64,000 nt of DNA from Chitinophaga ginsengisoli (lineage in GTDB: Bacteria > Bacteroidota > Bacteroidia > Chitinophagales > Chitinophagaceae): assembly GCF_003014595.1 (NCBI RefSeq), contig NZ_PYGK01000009.1:62001-126000 (forward strand), written 5' to 3'. Made by a program: the position numbers and the translations under genes. How positions within the stretch are numbered: position 1 is the first letter of the stretch; each line of letters opens with the position of its first letter. Shown one piece after another: positions 38,060-47,293 of the stretch. The notes beneath the pieces are model-generated. The model saw only the letters and a program-made list of their open reading frames with translations. It was not told where the DNA came from and ran no database searches.

Positions 38060-39317
38060 CTCAAGGCGGTCCTTTATAACCAAGACCGCTATCGCAGCCG
38101 CTCTGGCTCCTTTATCCACTTTCGGACAAGGTTATGAAAAAGCAATTGACCGCGCGCCCAAAGCCTCGTCTCCTTCCAATCTGAAGATCACAGAGATAAA
38201 ATGTGGTTATATCAGGGGCAGCCTGTTTGTAAAGGTCTACACCAACCAGGATATCTGGGGTTGTGGGGAAGGAGTAGATGCTATTGCCGGCACTTATCAC
38301 CTGGTAAAGAATTTTGAGGAACGTATAAAAGGGAAAAGTCCGCTGAATGTGCATCGCTTGTTTGAAGACATTCGTAAGTCTGGCTTTTTTCAGGGTGCTC
38401 AGTCGGGTATGTATATAGCGGTATTGTCGGCTATAGAAACAGCGTTGTGGGACCTGGCTGGTAAAGCCCTGCAACTACCCGTATACCAGTTGTTAGGTGG
38501 TAAGTTCCGCGATAAGGTACGCGTATATTGCGATACGGCGCTCTACCAGCGCAATCTGCCTACGCCTGCTGATTTTTCAGAAGCAGCCCTCAACGCCAAA
38601 AAAATGGGATTCAATGCCATCAAGTTCGATCTCGATCAGGCGAACGATCCCAATAAGTATGATCAATATAACTGGACGGCCAGTCCGGCCGAACTGCAAC
38701 GTATGTACGATCAATTGGCAGCTGCCCGGCAGGCAGTGGGTCCAGACATTGACATCTGCGCCGATATGCACGGCCGGTATGATACAGTAACTGGTCATGC
38801 CATTGCCAAACGACTGGAGCCCCTAAACCTGATGTGGCTGGAAGAACCGGTGCCGGCCGAAAATGTGGAAGCCTATAAATTGATTGCCGATTCTACCACC
38901 ACCCCCATATGCGTTGGGGAAAATCAATACCTGGCTTATGGGTTTAGAAGAATGCTGGAGACAGGTGCGGTAGACATTGTTATGCCTGACCTGCAAAAAT
39001 GTGGTGGGCTGGGCGAGGGACAAAGGATTGCCAACCTGGCGAACCTGTACTATGTGCCGTTTGCACCACATATGGTGGCGTCTTTCCTGGGCGCTATGGC
39101 GTCGGCGCATGTTTGTGCTGCAGTGCCAAATTTCATGATCCTTGAATGGCAGAGTTATTTTCATACGCAAACCATGTTCAGGGAAATCGTAACCTATGAT
39201 GGCGAATGGGTAAACAACAGTTTTATCACTGTTTCAGAAAAACCTGGCATTGGTGTTGAAATCAATGAAGCCGGTATGAAAAAGTATGCAATACCCGGAA
39301 TACCTTTTTTTGAGTAA
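38046..39317 (+). CDS. Tat-exported enolase-superfamily dehydratase (galactonate dehydratase-like)
   Basis: The start at 38046 gives a 423-residue protein beginning MTTHNSRRSFITKTAIAAAL, a twin-arginine signal with cleavage near STFGQG. The mandelate racemase fold follows. Predicted active-site residues are Lys193/Asp195 (KFD), Asp240, His242 (ADMHGR), Glu266 (WLEEPVP), Glu292 (GENQ) and His342 (APHM). Spacing from Asp240 (+2, +26, +52, +102) equals that recalled for E. coli D-galactonate dehydratase (D183, H185, E209, E235, H285). Galactonate or a related aldonate is therefore a reasonable substrate guess. The frame is open upstream inside the kinase gene, but the Tat start and the 14-bp overlap argue for this ATG. 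Confidence 0.85.
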   Translation: MTTHNSRRSFITKTAIAAALAPLSTFGQGYEKAIDRAPKASSPSNLKITEIKCGYIRGSLFVKVYTNQDIWGCGEGVDAIAGTYHLVKNFEERIKGKSPLNVHRLFEDIRKSGFFQGAQSGMYIAVLSAIETALWDLAGKALQLPVYQLLGGKFRDKVRVYCDTALYQRNLPTPADFSEAALNAKKMGFNAIKFDLDQANDPNKYDQYNWTASPAELQRMYDQLAAARQAVGPDIDICADMHGRYDTVTGHAIAKRLEPLNLMWLEEPVPAENVEAYKLIADSTTTPICVGENQYLAYGFRRMLETGAVDIVMPDLQKCGGLGEGQRIANLANLYYVPFAPHMVASFLGAMASAHVCAAVPNFMILEWQSYFHTQTMFREIVTYDGEWVNNSFITVSEKPGIGVEINEAGMKKYAIPGIPFFE

Positions 39318-39343
39318 GCCTTAGCTCCGCCTATTATTATGAC

Positions 39344-39883
39344 TCATGTAAGCAGCAATTCCTTCACCGTTTGCCTCTGTGGCAGACTTACCACATCCAC
39401 GATGACTTTACCGCCTGCTGGCAGCGTCTTTGCTTTATAATGCCAATCTACTCCGTTCCAGCCCAGAATGGCCTTCCCGCGCTCCTTAACAACACCGTCA
39501 GCGTCTACTACCGTTACCTCCACTTCTGCTACACGGAACTCATTTTTGGTAGTCACCACAACTTCCTCTTCTTCTAATCTGATACTTTGGATTTCAGGAC
39601 TGCGGTAAGCATCTTTCACTGCTATATTATAGGCATTTTGTCCTGGTCCTGCCAGCGACGCATAGTAGGCTTTTACCTCCGGATCGGCCAGCGCCCGCTG
39701 CGCACGTGCCGAAGCAATACTCATCTTGAGCCTTGCTTCCAATTGCTTTTGTGTAGGCTTTTTCTTGGAAGGGCCGCGTTTCGTCGCCATAATAATCTGC
39801 CCATTCCGTTCGTAGATCGTGAGTTGTTTGCCCAGGGTACCCCGTACAAGTTTCAGGAGGATATTGTCTTTAACAATGGCCAT
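39344..39883 (-). CDS. Conserved-looking protein of unknown function
   Basis: This 179-residue protein is not recognised. Residues 33-50 are strongly basic (KRGPSKKKPTQKQLEARLK), followed by a helical region to about 75 and a beta-rich C-terminal half (VVVTTKNEFRVAEVEVTVVDADG, GWNGVDWHYKA) that could be a small beta-sandwich. There is no signal peptide. It converges on the dehydratase gene, with 26 bp between stops. A second start at Met32 (MATKRGPSKKK) is possible. Composition gives no reason to doubt that it is a real gene. Confidence 0.65.
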   Translation of the reverse strand: MAIVKDNILLKLVRGTLGKQLTIYERNGQIIMATKRGPSKKKPTQKQLEARLKMSIASARAQRALADPEVKAYYASLAGPGQNAYNIAVKDAYRSPEIQSIRLEEEEVVVTTKNEFRVAEVEVTVVDADGVVKERGKAILGWNGVDWHYKAKTLPAGGKVIVDVVSLPQRQTVKELLLT

Positions 39884-40300
39884 AAAAAAGGTTTTTTGAG
39901 GTTATAGATTACAAGTTTACTGTCTCGTTACCTCTAATATACAGATAACTTACTAAATGGACACTAAAATAGTGTTTAAAGGTCACCTCAATATCGATTT
40001 GATATATAGGTACCCTTTTTATATCCTTTTAGTATCCTCTTAACGCCCTTTTGGTAAGTTCATAGTAAGCCATAGGTAGTACTCCGGCACAGGAGAACGG
40101 ATTAACCAAGCCTGGGTGGTCTATCATTTTGATATATGGGATTCCGAATTGTTAAAGCCATTCGGTGTAGGATTGAGATGCGAGGGGTAGGGAAATTAGA
40201 ACTTGATCGTATGAAGATTTTCTTTTTTATGTGTCATGTTTCTCATGTAAGCTGATCTTTTCAAGGCATTCCATACGACTCAAAATAGATTGAAAATCTT
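39884..40300. other. AT-rich non-coding spacer before tRNA-Arg copy 2
   Basis: I find no ORF with recognisable content, no att-like integrase site and no insertion sequence here. It separates the unknown protein gene from the promoter of the second tRNA-Arg. Confidence 0.5.
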
Positions 40301-40331
40301 TTTGGTCGTTTCAATTTTTTCTCTACATTTG
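40301..40331 (+). promoter_or_regulatory. Promoter of tRNA-Arg copy 2
   Basis: TTTG at 40301-40304, 19 bases, then TACATTTG at 40324-40331. It has the same spacing and leader (GCAATCCCAATCA) as the first tRNA-Arg promoter, so the repeat between the two loci includes the control region. Confidence 0.8.
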
Positions 40332-40350
40332 CAATCCCAATCACGGGAAT

Positions 40351-40424
40351 GGCTCCGTAGCTCAACTGAATAGAGCATCTGACTACGGATCAGAAGGTTT
40401 CTGGTTTGAATCCAGACGGAGTCA
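40351..40424 (+). tRNA. tRNA-Arg (anticodon ACG), copy 2
   Basis: This gene is identical to copy 1 except in the acceptor stem (GGCTCCG/CGGAGTC), where the changes keep pairing: T-A becomes C-G at 5-68 and the T-G wobble becomes T-A at 4-69. The anticodon loop CTACGGA gives ACG, and the discriminator is A. CCA is not encoded. Confidence 0.95.
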
Positions 40425-40429
40425 CAAAA

Positions 40430-40457
40430 GGGGATAACTACATATGTAGTTATCCCC
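40430..40457 (+). terminator. Perfect 28-bp palindromic terminator after tRNA-Arg copy 2
   Basis: The segment starts GGGGATAACTACAT and is followed immediately by its own reverse complement, then TTTATATTTT. It probably terminates tRNA transcription and could act on both strands. Confidence 0.75.
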
Positions 40458-40570
40458 TTTATATTTTATGCTAAAACTATTGCCTGGCCTGCATTTCCGT
40501 ATGCTATATTCAACCCACACACAACGTGAGCAAGCCTGGCTTAGTTTATCGATGCAGGAGCCGCCTTATC

Positions 40571-43500
40571 CTATCGTTTTATCACCGTAACCACACGCCG
40601 AAATTTCCCACTAGCTCCCGTCACCTTCAAAAAGTACATACCTGCCGGTAGTCCGGACAAATCAATCCTATTTCCACTCACGACCGGTGAGACAGTCAAC
40701 CTAACCTGTCCATCCATGCCATACAACTCTGCGGTATATACATCCGTAGTATCCGCCTGGATCATCACTGTAATAAAATCCAGGGTCGGATTAGGGATAA
40801 CCTTCACCGCACCGTTCGACATCGTACCGGCGGGGCCATTGAACAAATAATGATATGTATCAGAGAACGGACTGACGCAGCCGTCCTGGGTAACCTGTAC
40901 CAGATAGTAACCCTCCGTAATTGGCTTATATGCCGGGGCGATAGCGCCGCTAATAACAGTCCTTGGGGTATCTGTATACCATTGGTTGCCCACACCTGTG
41001 GATGAAACCATACCTGCCGTGGCGCTCCAGGAAATGGACGGCTTGTCCGGAACAGGACGAACCGTCACGAGCAAGGCATCCGATGGTTCCGATGTACTGG
41101 TAGCATTCGTGTAAGTACCTCCGTTGCGCACCATCAGCGAATCATTATTGGCGCCAGGAATGGCTATCCCATTTTCATACCATTGATTGGAATAAGGCAG
41201 GGAAGACACCAATAGAACGCTGTCTCCCTTACAAAAAGCGGCATCTCCAACTGCCTTTATCGAAGGACGTTGGCCTCCTTTGTTCAATGCCACCGAAAAA
41301 CCTAAAGCGCTGCCATAGCCGCTCGTAACAAGGTCCGCTTTTCCATCTCCGTCCATATCCGCTGCATTCAGGACACCTGACCACATCCTTGAAGGATACC
41401 AGAAATTATCGGCAAAGGAGGTATTCCCGGGAGTGCCGGTGTTCCTTGCAACCCCGACTGTTAAATCATAGGCATTACTTACGACCATATCCGGTTTTCC
41501 ATCCCCATCAATATCCCCGGCTATACCAGCTTGAATGACCTTTGGAAGTGCAGTCTCCTTTATCTCGAATGAAATAGTATTGCCCGTACCTGTATTAAGA
41601 CAGGTAGTCCTAAAACCAAAGTTAGCGCCATCCCCATTTGCGATCAATAGATCCAGCTTTTCATCGCCGTCCAGATCAGCAACGGAAACCCGGATGGGAT
41701 CATGCTCATACTCAGGGGTGAAAAGAGGTATTCTTGTAAAGCTGGGCATCCCGACCGAACTGGTGTTTTCCAGAATTGAAAAAGGATAGCTGGAAAAATA
41801 ATTACCGTTGTTTACCAAATCGATTTTACCGTCGTTATTAAAGTCGCCACAGGCGGCAATTGACCCGAAAGGAAAATCCTGCTGGGGTAAAAAGGATGTT
41901 ACCCCGATGCTGCTGTTGTTCAGCAGAACGCTGGAAGCGCCTTGTCCCTGAACAAGGATATCCGGCCGACCGTCTCCATCCACATCCGCAACGGTCAGGT
42001 CAAAGACATTGTACAACGCTTCGAATTTAACCTCATCTTCAAAACTGATCTGCCCGGGCGTACTCGTATTCCGCAGCACGCCGATATAACAGAGGTCATT
42101 CACAATATAGTCTACTGCAACGATATCCATCCGTCCATCCCCGTCTATATCCGCTGCGGTTAAAGGCCCCACAAAGCTGCCGCCGGCATAGGGAGACGTG
42201 ATATGGTAATGCTGCTCCGGAGCAAATGAGAGATCTCCTGGCGAGCTCGTATTTCTCTTGATCGAAACAGTACTGTTGAGCGATTCTCCAGCCACATCCA
42301 TTTTCCCATCTCCGTCAAAATCTGCCAGGCTGCTATTCCAGGATGCGTAGTCATCGTTAAAATGCTCCATAGACGCAAATGTATTGCTGTCAATGGCAAC
42401 TGTCTTACTATACAGCGATGTAAAAAATCCCGGAGAAACAGCCTGAAGACCATTACCCATATTGATAACCGTTATCGGACCGAATTGGGCACCCGAAGGG
42501 ACAATCACCGTCAGAGAGTTGGCTGAAGCAGCACTCACCTGAGCCTTGTAAGCCCCAAAATAAACGACATTATCGGCCGCTGTGGTATTAAAATTCGAGC
42601 CGTGAACGACAACCGTTGTTCCTGCTGAACCGGAAACCGGGCTAAATGAACTGATCACAGGCGGAGGACCGGTTATAAATTTGAAACCGTTCAGACTGGC
42701 CGACCCGCCGATTGTCCTGACCGTAACCGCACCGGTTGAACCTGCGGCGACCACGGCGCTGATCGAGGTGGGCGACACCACTGAAAAAGAGCCAGCCGGC
42801 AAAGGCCCGAAAGAAACATTCGTGGCGGTCGCCAGATTCGCACCTGTAATCATTACAGTGTCTCCATTCCTTGCAGAAGAAGGTGTAAACGACGAAATGA
42901 CCGGTGGCGGGATGAAAATAAATCCTGCTTTTGTTCCGGTCCCATAAAGCGTCGACACTGCAACATCGCCCGTGGCGCCGCTATCTACAAGGGCTGTGAT
43001 GCTGGTGGGTGACACGACAGTGAAGGATGCTGCCGGCCGGCCACCAAAACTGACACCGGTGCAGCCAGTGAAATTATAGCCCGTAATGGCTATAGAAGCA
43101 CCCACAAAACCTATATTGGGAGTGAATGAACTTATGACGGGCGGGCCGGCAAAGACAAAGTTAGCGGCACTATCCGCCCCCACACCGTTAGTAATCGTAA
43201 TATACCCCGATACCCCTCTTCCCACAACGGCTGTTATGTTTGTGTCACTGTCCACAACAAACGAGGTGCAAGGCACTCCCCCGAAATCGACCCGGGACGT
43301 TCCGGTAAAATTCGATCCTTTGATCGCTACGGTTTGTCCCTGGGCGGCCGTAGCCGGAGAGAACGAGCTGATATGAGGATAGGATATCCGGTTCCTAAAG
43401 ATAGATATGCCGTTGGCAACCATATTGCTTGCTACGATATCGGGTAGATTGTCTCCGTCCATGTCTCCTATCTGTATGGAGCCAGGAGTATACACATAAT

Positions 43501-44836
43501 AGAAGTAGGGGTTGACAAATGAGATCGTACCGCTGGTAGAATTGTTCTGGTAAAGATAAACGCCGAATTGGGTGGCACTGACCAGGTCCGGCTTCCCGTC
43601 GCCGCTGAGATCTCCTATGCTGACGAATTTTGTTGGATAAGGCTGATAAAGATCGATACCATCCGCCAGAGCAATGCTTCCGGAATTGCCCGTGCTTCGG
43701 TACAGGTGAAGCAAACTATTGGTATTGTCGGATACGGCAACGTCATTTTTACCGTCTCCATCGAGATCGCCAATGGCGACATTGTCGGGCGCTCCGCTTA
43801 CACTCACATTTTGCATAGTGGCAAACGACAGGCTACCCTGGCTACTGGTATTTCGTAGAATGGAAATGGTCTTACTTAAATCATTGGCAGTCACCAGATC
43901 GGGACGATTGTCTCCATCGAGGTCACCGATCGACACGAATTTTGGACCAACATCCGTCCGTACATCGATCGCAGGTGCAAACGAAATCGACCCGGAGACA
44001 CTGGTATTCCTTAAAAGCGAAACAGTACCGGCCAAATAGTTGCTGACGGCCAGATCAGGCCTGCCGTCTCCGTCCAGATCGCCCACGCTGACGCTATATG
44101 CGCCGTTTCCCGTGGCAAACTGAATACCTGCTGCAAAGGATATCGCTCCGGCGCTGCTGGTATTTCTGAATACAGAAGCAGTGTAACTTAAGTTATTAGC
44201 GACGATGAGCTCAGGTTTTCCATCTCCGTCAAGATCGGCAGCCGTAATGGAATAGGCACCCGAGTTCGCGGGCAACGGTAAGTTAAATTTAGCAGCAAAA
44301 GCCAGCTTGCCATTTCCACCGCTATTCGGCAATATCGTGACCGAAGAAGCATCGCCGGTACCATAGTTAGCCGTAGCCACATCCGTACGTCCATCCCCGT
44401 TAAAGTCGGCAATCACCACTGAATAGGGTATCGGCCCCGTTGGGTTATCGACTGCCGGGGCAAATGAGATCGCCGAGAAAACGTTTGCGTGAGAGGGAAA
44501 GGTTGCCATGAAAGGCTGTGCCGAAAAAGCGGTAAGGCCATTTGTCACAACAGCGATCGGCTGATAGGTGGCGCCACCAGGAACGCTAACGGAAAGCTGT
44601 GTGCTACTGGCATTCAACACCTGCGCCCTGACCGCACCAAAGCTGACAATATTTTCTGAGGCAACTGAACCAAAATTTGACCCCGTGATAGTGACTACTG
44701 TTCCCACCGGACCTGCCGAAGGTGAAAAGGAGGTAATAACCGGCGCCTGAGCCGAAGATTGTAATACACTTAAAATAGCAAAAGAAAAGAGGAGCAGGTT
44801 CTTTTTTGCTACAAGGCATCTAAACAAACGTATCAT
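40571..44836 (-). CDS. Secreted TIG/FG-GAP repeat protein with T9SS sorting domain
   Basis: The 1421-residue protein has a signal peptide to about residue 30 (LQSSAQA). An IPT/TIG domain follows (PVITSFSPSAGPVGTVVTITGSNFG). A VCBS/FG-GAP propeller-like block spans about 125-480 with many DxDGDGxxD repeats, which may bind calcium. Four more TIG domains (ISSFTPNIG type) lie at about 485-810, then a second FG-GAP block at about 820-1170 and Ig-like regions. The C-terminal T9SS type A sorting domain has VIPNPTLDFITV, LSGLPAGMYFLKV and a final TVIKR. It is probably displayed on or released from the cell surface; the ligand is unknown. Confidence 0.9.
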   Translation of the reverse strand: MIRLFRCLVAKKNLLLFSFAILSVLQSSAQAPVITSFSPSAGPVGTVVTITGSNFGSVASENIVSFGAVRAQVLNASSTQLSVSVPGGATYQPIAVVTNGLTAFSAQPFMATFPSHANVFSAISFAPAVDNPTGPIPYSVVIADFNGDGRTDVATANYGTGDASSVTILPNSGGNGKLAFAAKFNLPLPANSGAYSITAADLDGDGKPELIVANNLSYTASVFRNTSSAGAISFAAGIQFATGNGAYSVSVGDLDGDGRPDLAVSNYLAGTVSLLRNTSVSGSISFAPAIDVRTDVGPKFVSIGDLDGDNRPDLVTANDLSKTISILRNTSSQGSLSFATMQNVSVSGAPDNVAIGDLDGDGKNDVAVSDNTNSLLHLYRSTGNSGSIALADGIDLYQPYPTKFVSIGDLSGDGKPDLVSATQFGVYLYQNNSTSGTISFVNPYFYYVYTPGSIQIGDMDGDNLPDIVASNMVANGISIFRNRISYPHISSFSPATAAQGQTVAIKGSNFTGTSRVDFGGVPCTSFVVDSDTNITAVVGRGVSGYITITNGVGADSAANFVFAGPPVISSFTPNIGFVGASIAITGYNFTGCTGVSFGGRPAASFTVVSPTSITALVDSGATGDVAVSTLYGTGTKAGFIFIPPPVISSFTPSSARNGDTVMITGANLATATNVSFGPLPAGSFSVVSPTSISAVVAAGSTGAVTVRTIGGSASLNGFKFITGPPPVISSFSPVSGSAGTTVVVHGSNFNTTAADNVVYFGAYKAQVSAASANSLTVIVPSGAQFGPITVINMGNGLQAVSPGFFTSLYSKTVAIDSNTFASMEHFNDDYASWNSSLADFDGDGKMDVAGESLNSTVSIKRNTSSPGDLSFAPEQHYHITSPYAGGSFVGPLTAADIDGDGRMDIVAVDYIVNDLCYIGVLRNTSTPGQISFEDEVKFEALYNVFDLTVADVDGDGRPDILVQGQGASSVLLNNSSIGVTSFLPQQDFPFGSIAACGDFNNDGKIDLVNNGNYFSSYPFSILENTSSVGMPSFTRIPLFTPEYEHDPIRVSVADLDGDEKLDLLIANGDGANFGFRTTCLNTGTGNTISFEIKETALPKVIQAGIAGDIDGDGKPDMVVSNAYDLTVGVARNTGTPGNTSFADNFWYPSRMWSGVLNAADMDGDGKADLVTSGYGSALGFSVALNKGGQRPSIKAVGDAAFCKGDSVLLVSSLPYSNQWYENGIAIPGANNDSLMVRNGGTYTNATSTSEPSDALLVTVRPVPDKPSISWSATAGMVSSTGVGNQWYTDTPRTVISGAIAPAYKPITEGYYLVQVTQDGCVSPFSDTYHYLFNGPAGTMSNGAVKVIPNPTLDFITVMIQADTTDVYTAELYGMDGQVRLTVSPVVSGNRIDLSGLPAGMYFLKVTGASGKFRRVVTVIKR

Positions 44837-44966
44837 AGATAAGGGTTAGGGTTTAAAACGGAGCCAGTATCCTGACCTTTAAGCAAGTTATGGCATCTTG
44901 CTTAAATTAGCAAACCCATGTATGATTAGTCCCCCTATCAGTATAAATGTCTGGTATACAATTTAT

Positions 44967-45323
44967 CTATACCAGCCTGCAAAGTACATCCAGGTCCTCC
45001 GTCAGGTAGTAACTGGCGCACATACGATGATACCCGTCTGCTATGATGAGACCAGACTCGTGTCGTACCAGCAGGAGGGGCGATAGTCTCTTTTCTTTGC
45101 TGAATTTTTTCAGATCGATCTGCACATGTACATTCTCTTTTGGCAGTAAAGGCAATTTACTGGCCCTGAGAATATCCTTTGACTTCTTACTGATGGTCTT
45201 CGCTTGTTTTAGTCTGGCAACGATCTTTGCGGCTTCGGCAGGCTCAAATAACAACTCCAGATAATCCTGTGCTGCGGGGTAATCATGTTCTTCAGGATCA
45301 TCCAGCCATATACTGTTTTTCAT
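44967..45323 (-). CDS. Small protein with ParB/sulfiredoxin-like motif
   Basis: In this 118-residue protein the second half reads VQIDLKKFSKEKRLSPLLLVRHESG and IIADGYHRMCASYYL, resembling the ParB/sulfiredoxin fold (a target line followed by a G-x-H-R loop). There is no HTH or nuclease partner in the gene. The N-terminus is acidic (WLDDPEEHDYPAAQDYLELL). Neighbours give no clue to its role. The family resemblance is my inference; the gene itself looks real by composition and isolation between spacers. Confidence 0.6.
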   Translation of the reverse strand: MKNSIWLDDPEEHDYPAAQDYLELLFEPAEAAKIVARLKQAKTISKKSKDILRASKLPLLPKENVHVQIDLKKFSKEKRLSPLLLVRHESGLIIADGYHRMCASYYLTEDLDVLCRLV

Positions 45324-45438
45324 AGTCTATCTGTTTATAGTATTTTAAACTGATATAAAATGATTTTGGGATTGTGTGGCCAGGGCGGCAACAAGATGAA
45401 TGTAAGCTGTTTTGGGGTATTGCACAATTAATATCCCA

Positions 45439-47127
45439 TTAAAAAGCTACGGCTGCCTCAAAGCTGACCTTTTCTTTCTTTTGGGGGTGTATAAACTCAA
45501 TATGGGCAGCATGCAGGTACATCCTTTCAGCTGCAGTGCCGTATAGATCGTCGCCAACAATCGGAGCATTCAACCCAAGTTCATGAGCGGAGTGCATCCG
45601 TAACTGGTGCGTTCTGCCTGTAAGTGGCCAGAAATCAACCCTGGTCATCGATTCGTATCGTGTAACTACTTTCCACTTCGTAACGCTTTTCTTTCCGCTT
45701 GTAAAACAAACCAGTTGTCTTGGCCGGTTAAACAAATCGGGGCCTAGCGGAAGATCGATCTCACCTTCCGACTGATCAATCACTTTAGACAGCAGTGCCG
45801 TATAACGTTTGCTGACCGTACGCTTTAAAAACTGTCGCTGAATATGCTTGTGTGCCTCCTGCGTTTTAGCTACTACCAGCAATCCTGAAGTATCCATATC
45901 CAGGCGGTGAACAATAAGCGGCTCGGTATCGCCCATGATGTCTTTCAACCTGGTATAGACGGAATCCTGCACATTCACTCCCGGAACGGAACGTAAGCCG
46001 GATGGTTTATTGACTACAACAAGACTCTCGTCTTCATGAATTATTTCAAGCCTGCTGGCCTCTTTCGGCGCGTATAAAAGCGGGTTTTCGTCCACAGCCA
46101 TTCCTTCAAGCATATGTTCCAGAATAGGTTTACACTTACCTGTACATGCCGGATAAAAATGCTTATGTTTTCTGATTTCAGATTTCGGTGCAGCACCCCA
46201 CCAGAATTCACCCATGGCAATAGGTTCATAGCCATGCGTAAATGCAAATTGCAATAGTTTGGGAATGGCACATTCGCCTGCAGCGGAAGGTGGTTTACCA
46301 AAGGGAGTGAGGCTGAAAATTTCGTGTAAACTCTTGCTTTTACCGTCTTTGTTCAGAAATACATACTGATCAAAAAGCTGTTGTTGTAAAGCGGCTGATT
46401 TTTCCTTACGTTCATTTTTTAAGGCTTCGATATCGGCGTCATATTGCGCCAATCTTGTCCGCATTTCTTCCAGCTGCTGTTCCCATTTATTTGTAAGCAT
46501 TTTAAGCTGATGCTTGTCATACAAACTCTGTTTAACAAGTTCAGCTGCTGCTATAGCATATTCGCCCTGATTCAGGCTGTGCTGCAGCTGTTCACGAAGC
46601 TGTTTCCGGCTGTCCTTATTGCGCTTCAGTTGTTTCCTGCAAGCGGCGATTTCCTGCAGCGATTCGGCCGAAAGTCTTTCAATGTCCTGACGCAGGCGCT
46701 GATAGCTTTCATCGGAGGATAATGCAGTCACCTGGGTATTAATGTTGTTGATGATCTCCACTTCTTTGAGAAAGAAGCTGTTTTCCACCAGCATATCGAA
46801 GACAGGCGGTACAAATTTCGGATGATCATTTGAACCTGCCAGTTTACCTGAGAAAGCTGACAGATAGCCCAGTTTTCCTTCGGGACAACGTATTACCAGC
46901 ACACCAAACATTTTCCCAATAGCGAGCCCGTCCTGGCTGGCATCCAGTCCGAAGTTGTGCTCAAGGTCAGTCTGCGTCTCCAGGTAATGTTGCAGCTCAG
47001 CGGCTGCTATGCTTGTTAAAGGATGTGGCTCGTAATAAAATGGAAAGGTAAACCGTTCAGGTAATGTTATCTGTTTTATCGATTCCTCCAAAAAATAAGA
47101 CACCTTACTTCCACTGTTGTCTCCCAA
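45439..47127 (-). CDS. RluA-family pseudouridine synthase with long N-terminal extension
   Basis: The C-terminal 215 residues are an RluA-type synthase: VVNKPSGLRSVPG, catalytic Asp in HRLDMDTSGLLVVAK and FWPLTGRTHQLRMH. The first 345 residues are an extension with a long coiled coil at about 155-265 and a Cys pair in YPACTGKCKP. The target is a uridine in rRNA or tRNA. The frame has no ATG near its start; it opens at TTG 47127, and GTG 47103 after a GGAAG stretch is an equally good start. Confidence 0.85.
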   Translation of the reverse strand: MGDNSGSKVSYFLEESIKQITLPERFTFPFYYEPHPLTSIAAAELQHYLETQTDLEHNFGLDASQDGLAIGKMFGVLVIRCPEGKLGYLSAFSGKLAGSNDHPKFVPPVFDMLVENSFFLKEVEIINNINTQVTALSSDESYQRLRQDIERLSAESLQEIAACRKQLKRNKDSRKQLREQLQHSLNQGEYAIAAAELVKQSLYDKHQLKMLTNKWEQQLEEMRTRLAQYDADIEALKNERKEKSAALQQQLFDQYVFLNKDGKSKSLHEIFSLTPFGKPPSAAGECAIPKLLQFAFTHGYEPIAMGEFWWGAAPKSEIRKHKHFYPACTGKCKPILEHMLEGMAVDENPLLYAPKEASRLEIIHEDESLVVVNKPSGLRSVPGVNVQDSVYTRLKDIMGDTEPLIVHRLDMDTSGLLVVAKTQEAHKHIQRQFLKRTVSKRYTALLSKVIDQSEGEIDLPLGPDLFNRPRQLVCFTSGKKSVTKWKVVTRYESMTRVDFWPLTGRTHQLRMHSAHELGLNAPIVGDDLYGTAAERMYLHAAHIEFIHPQKKEKVSFEAAVAF

Positions 47128-47222
47128 GTGCGTTGGCTTTATTTCGGGCGCAAAGGTACCACTTCTGCTGAAAAAACATCCACGTGTCTTTTTCTATCCA
47201 GCGTTAATCCATCGCAGCCGAA

Positions 47223-47263
47223 ATAGAAAGAGGCTGGTTCATGAAGAATCAGCCTCTTTCTAT
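47223..47263 (-). terminator. Terminator between the DUF1624 and pseudouridine synthase genes
   Basis: Two 14-base arms (ATAGAAAGAGGCTG and its reverse complement) flank a 13-base loop, with T-rich flanks. It lies 3' of the DUF1624 gene and can act as its terminator, keeping it separate from the downstream gene. Confidence 0.75.
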
Positions 47264-47293
47264 TGTATTGAGAAACATTTTATTTTGTCAGCA

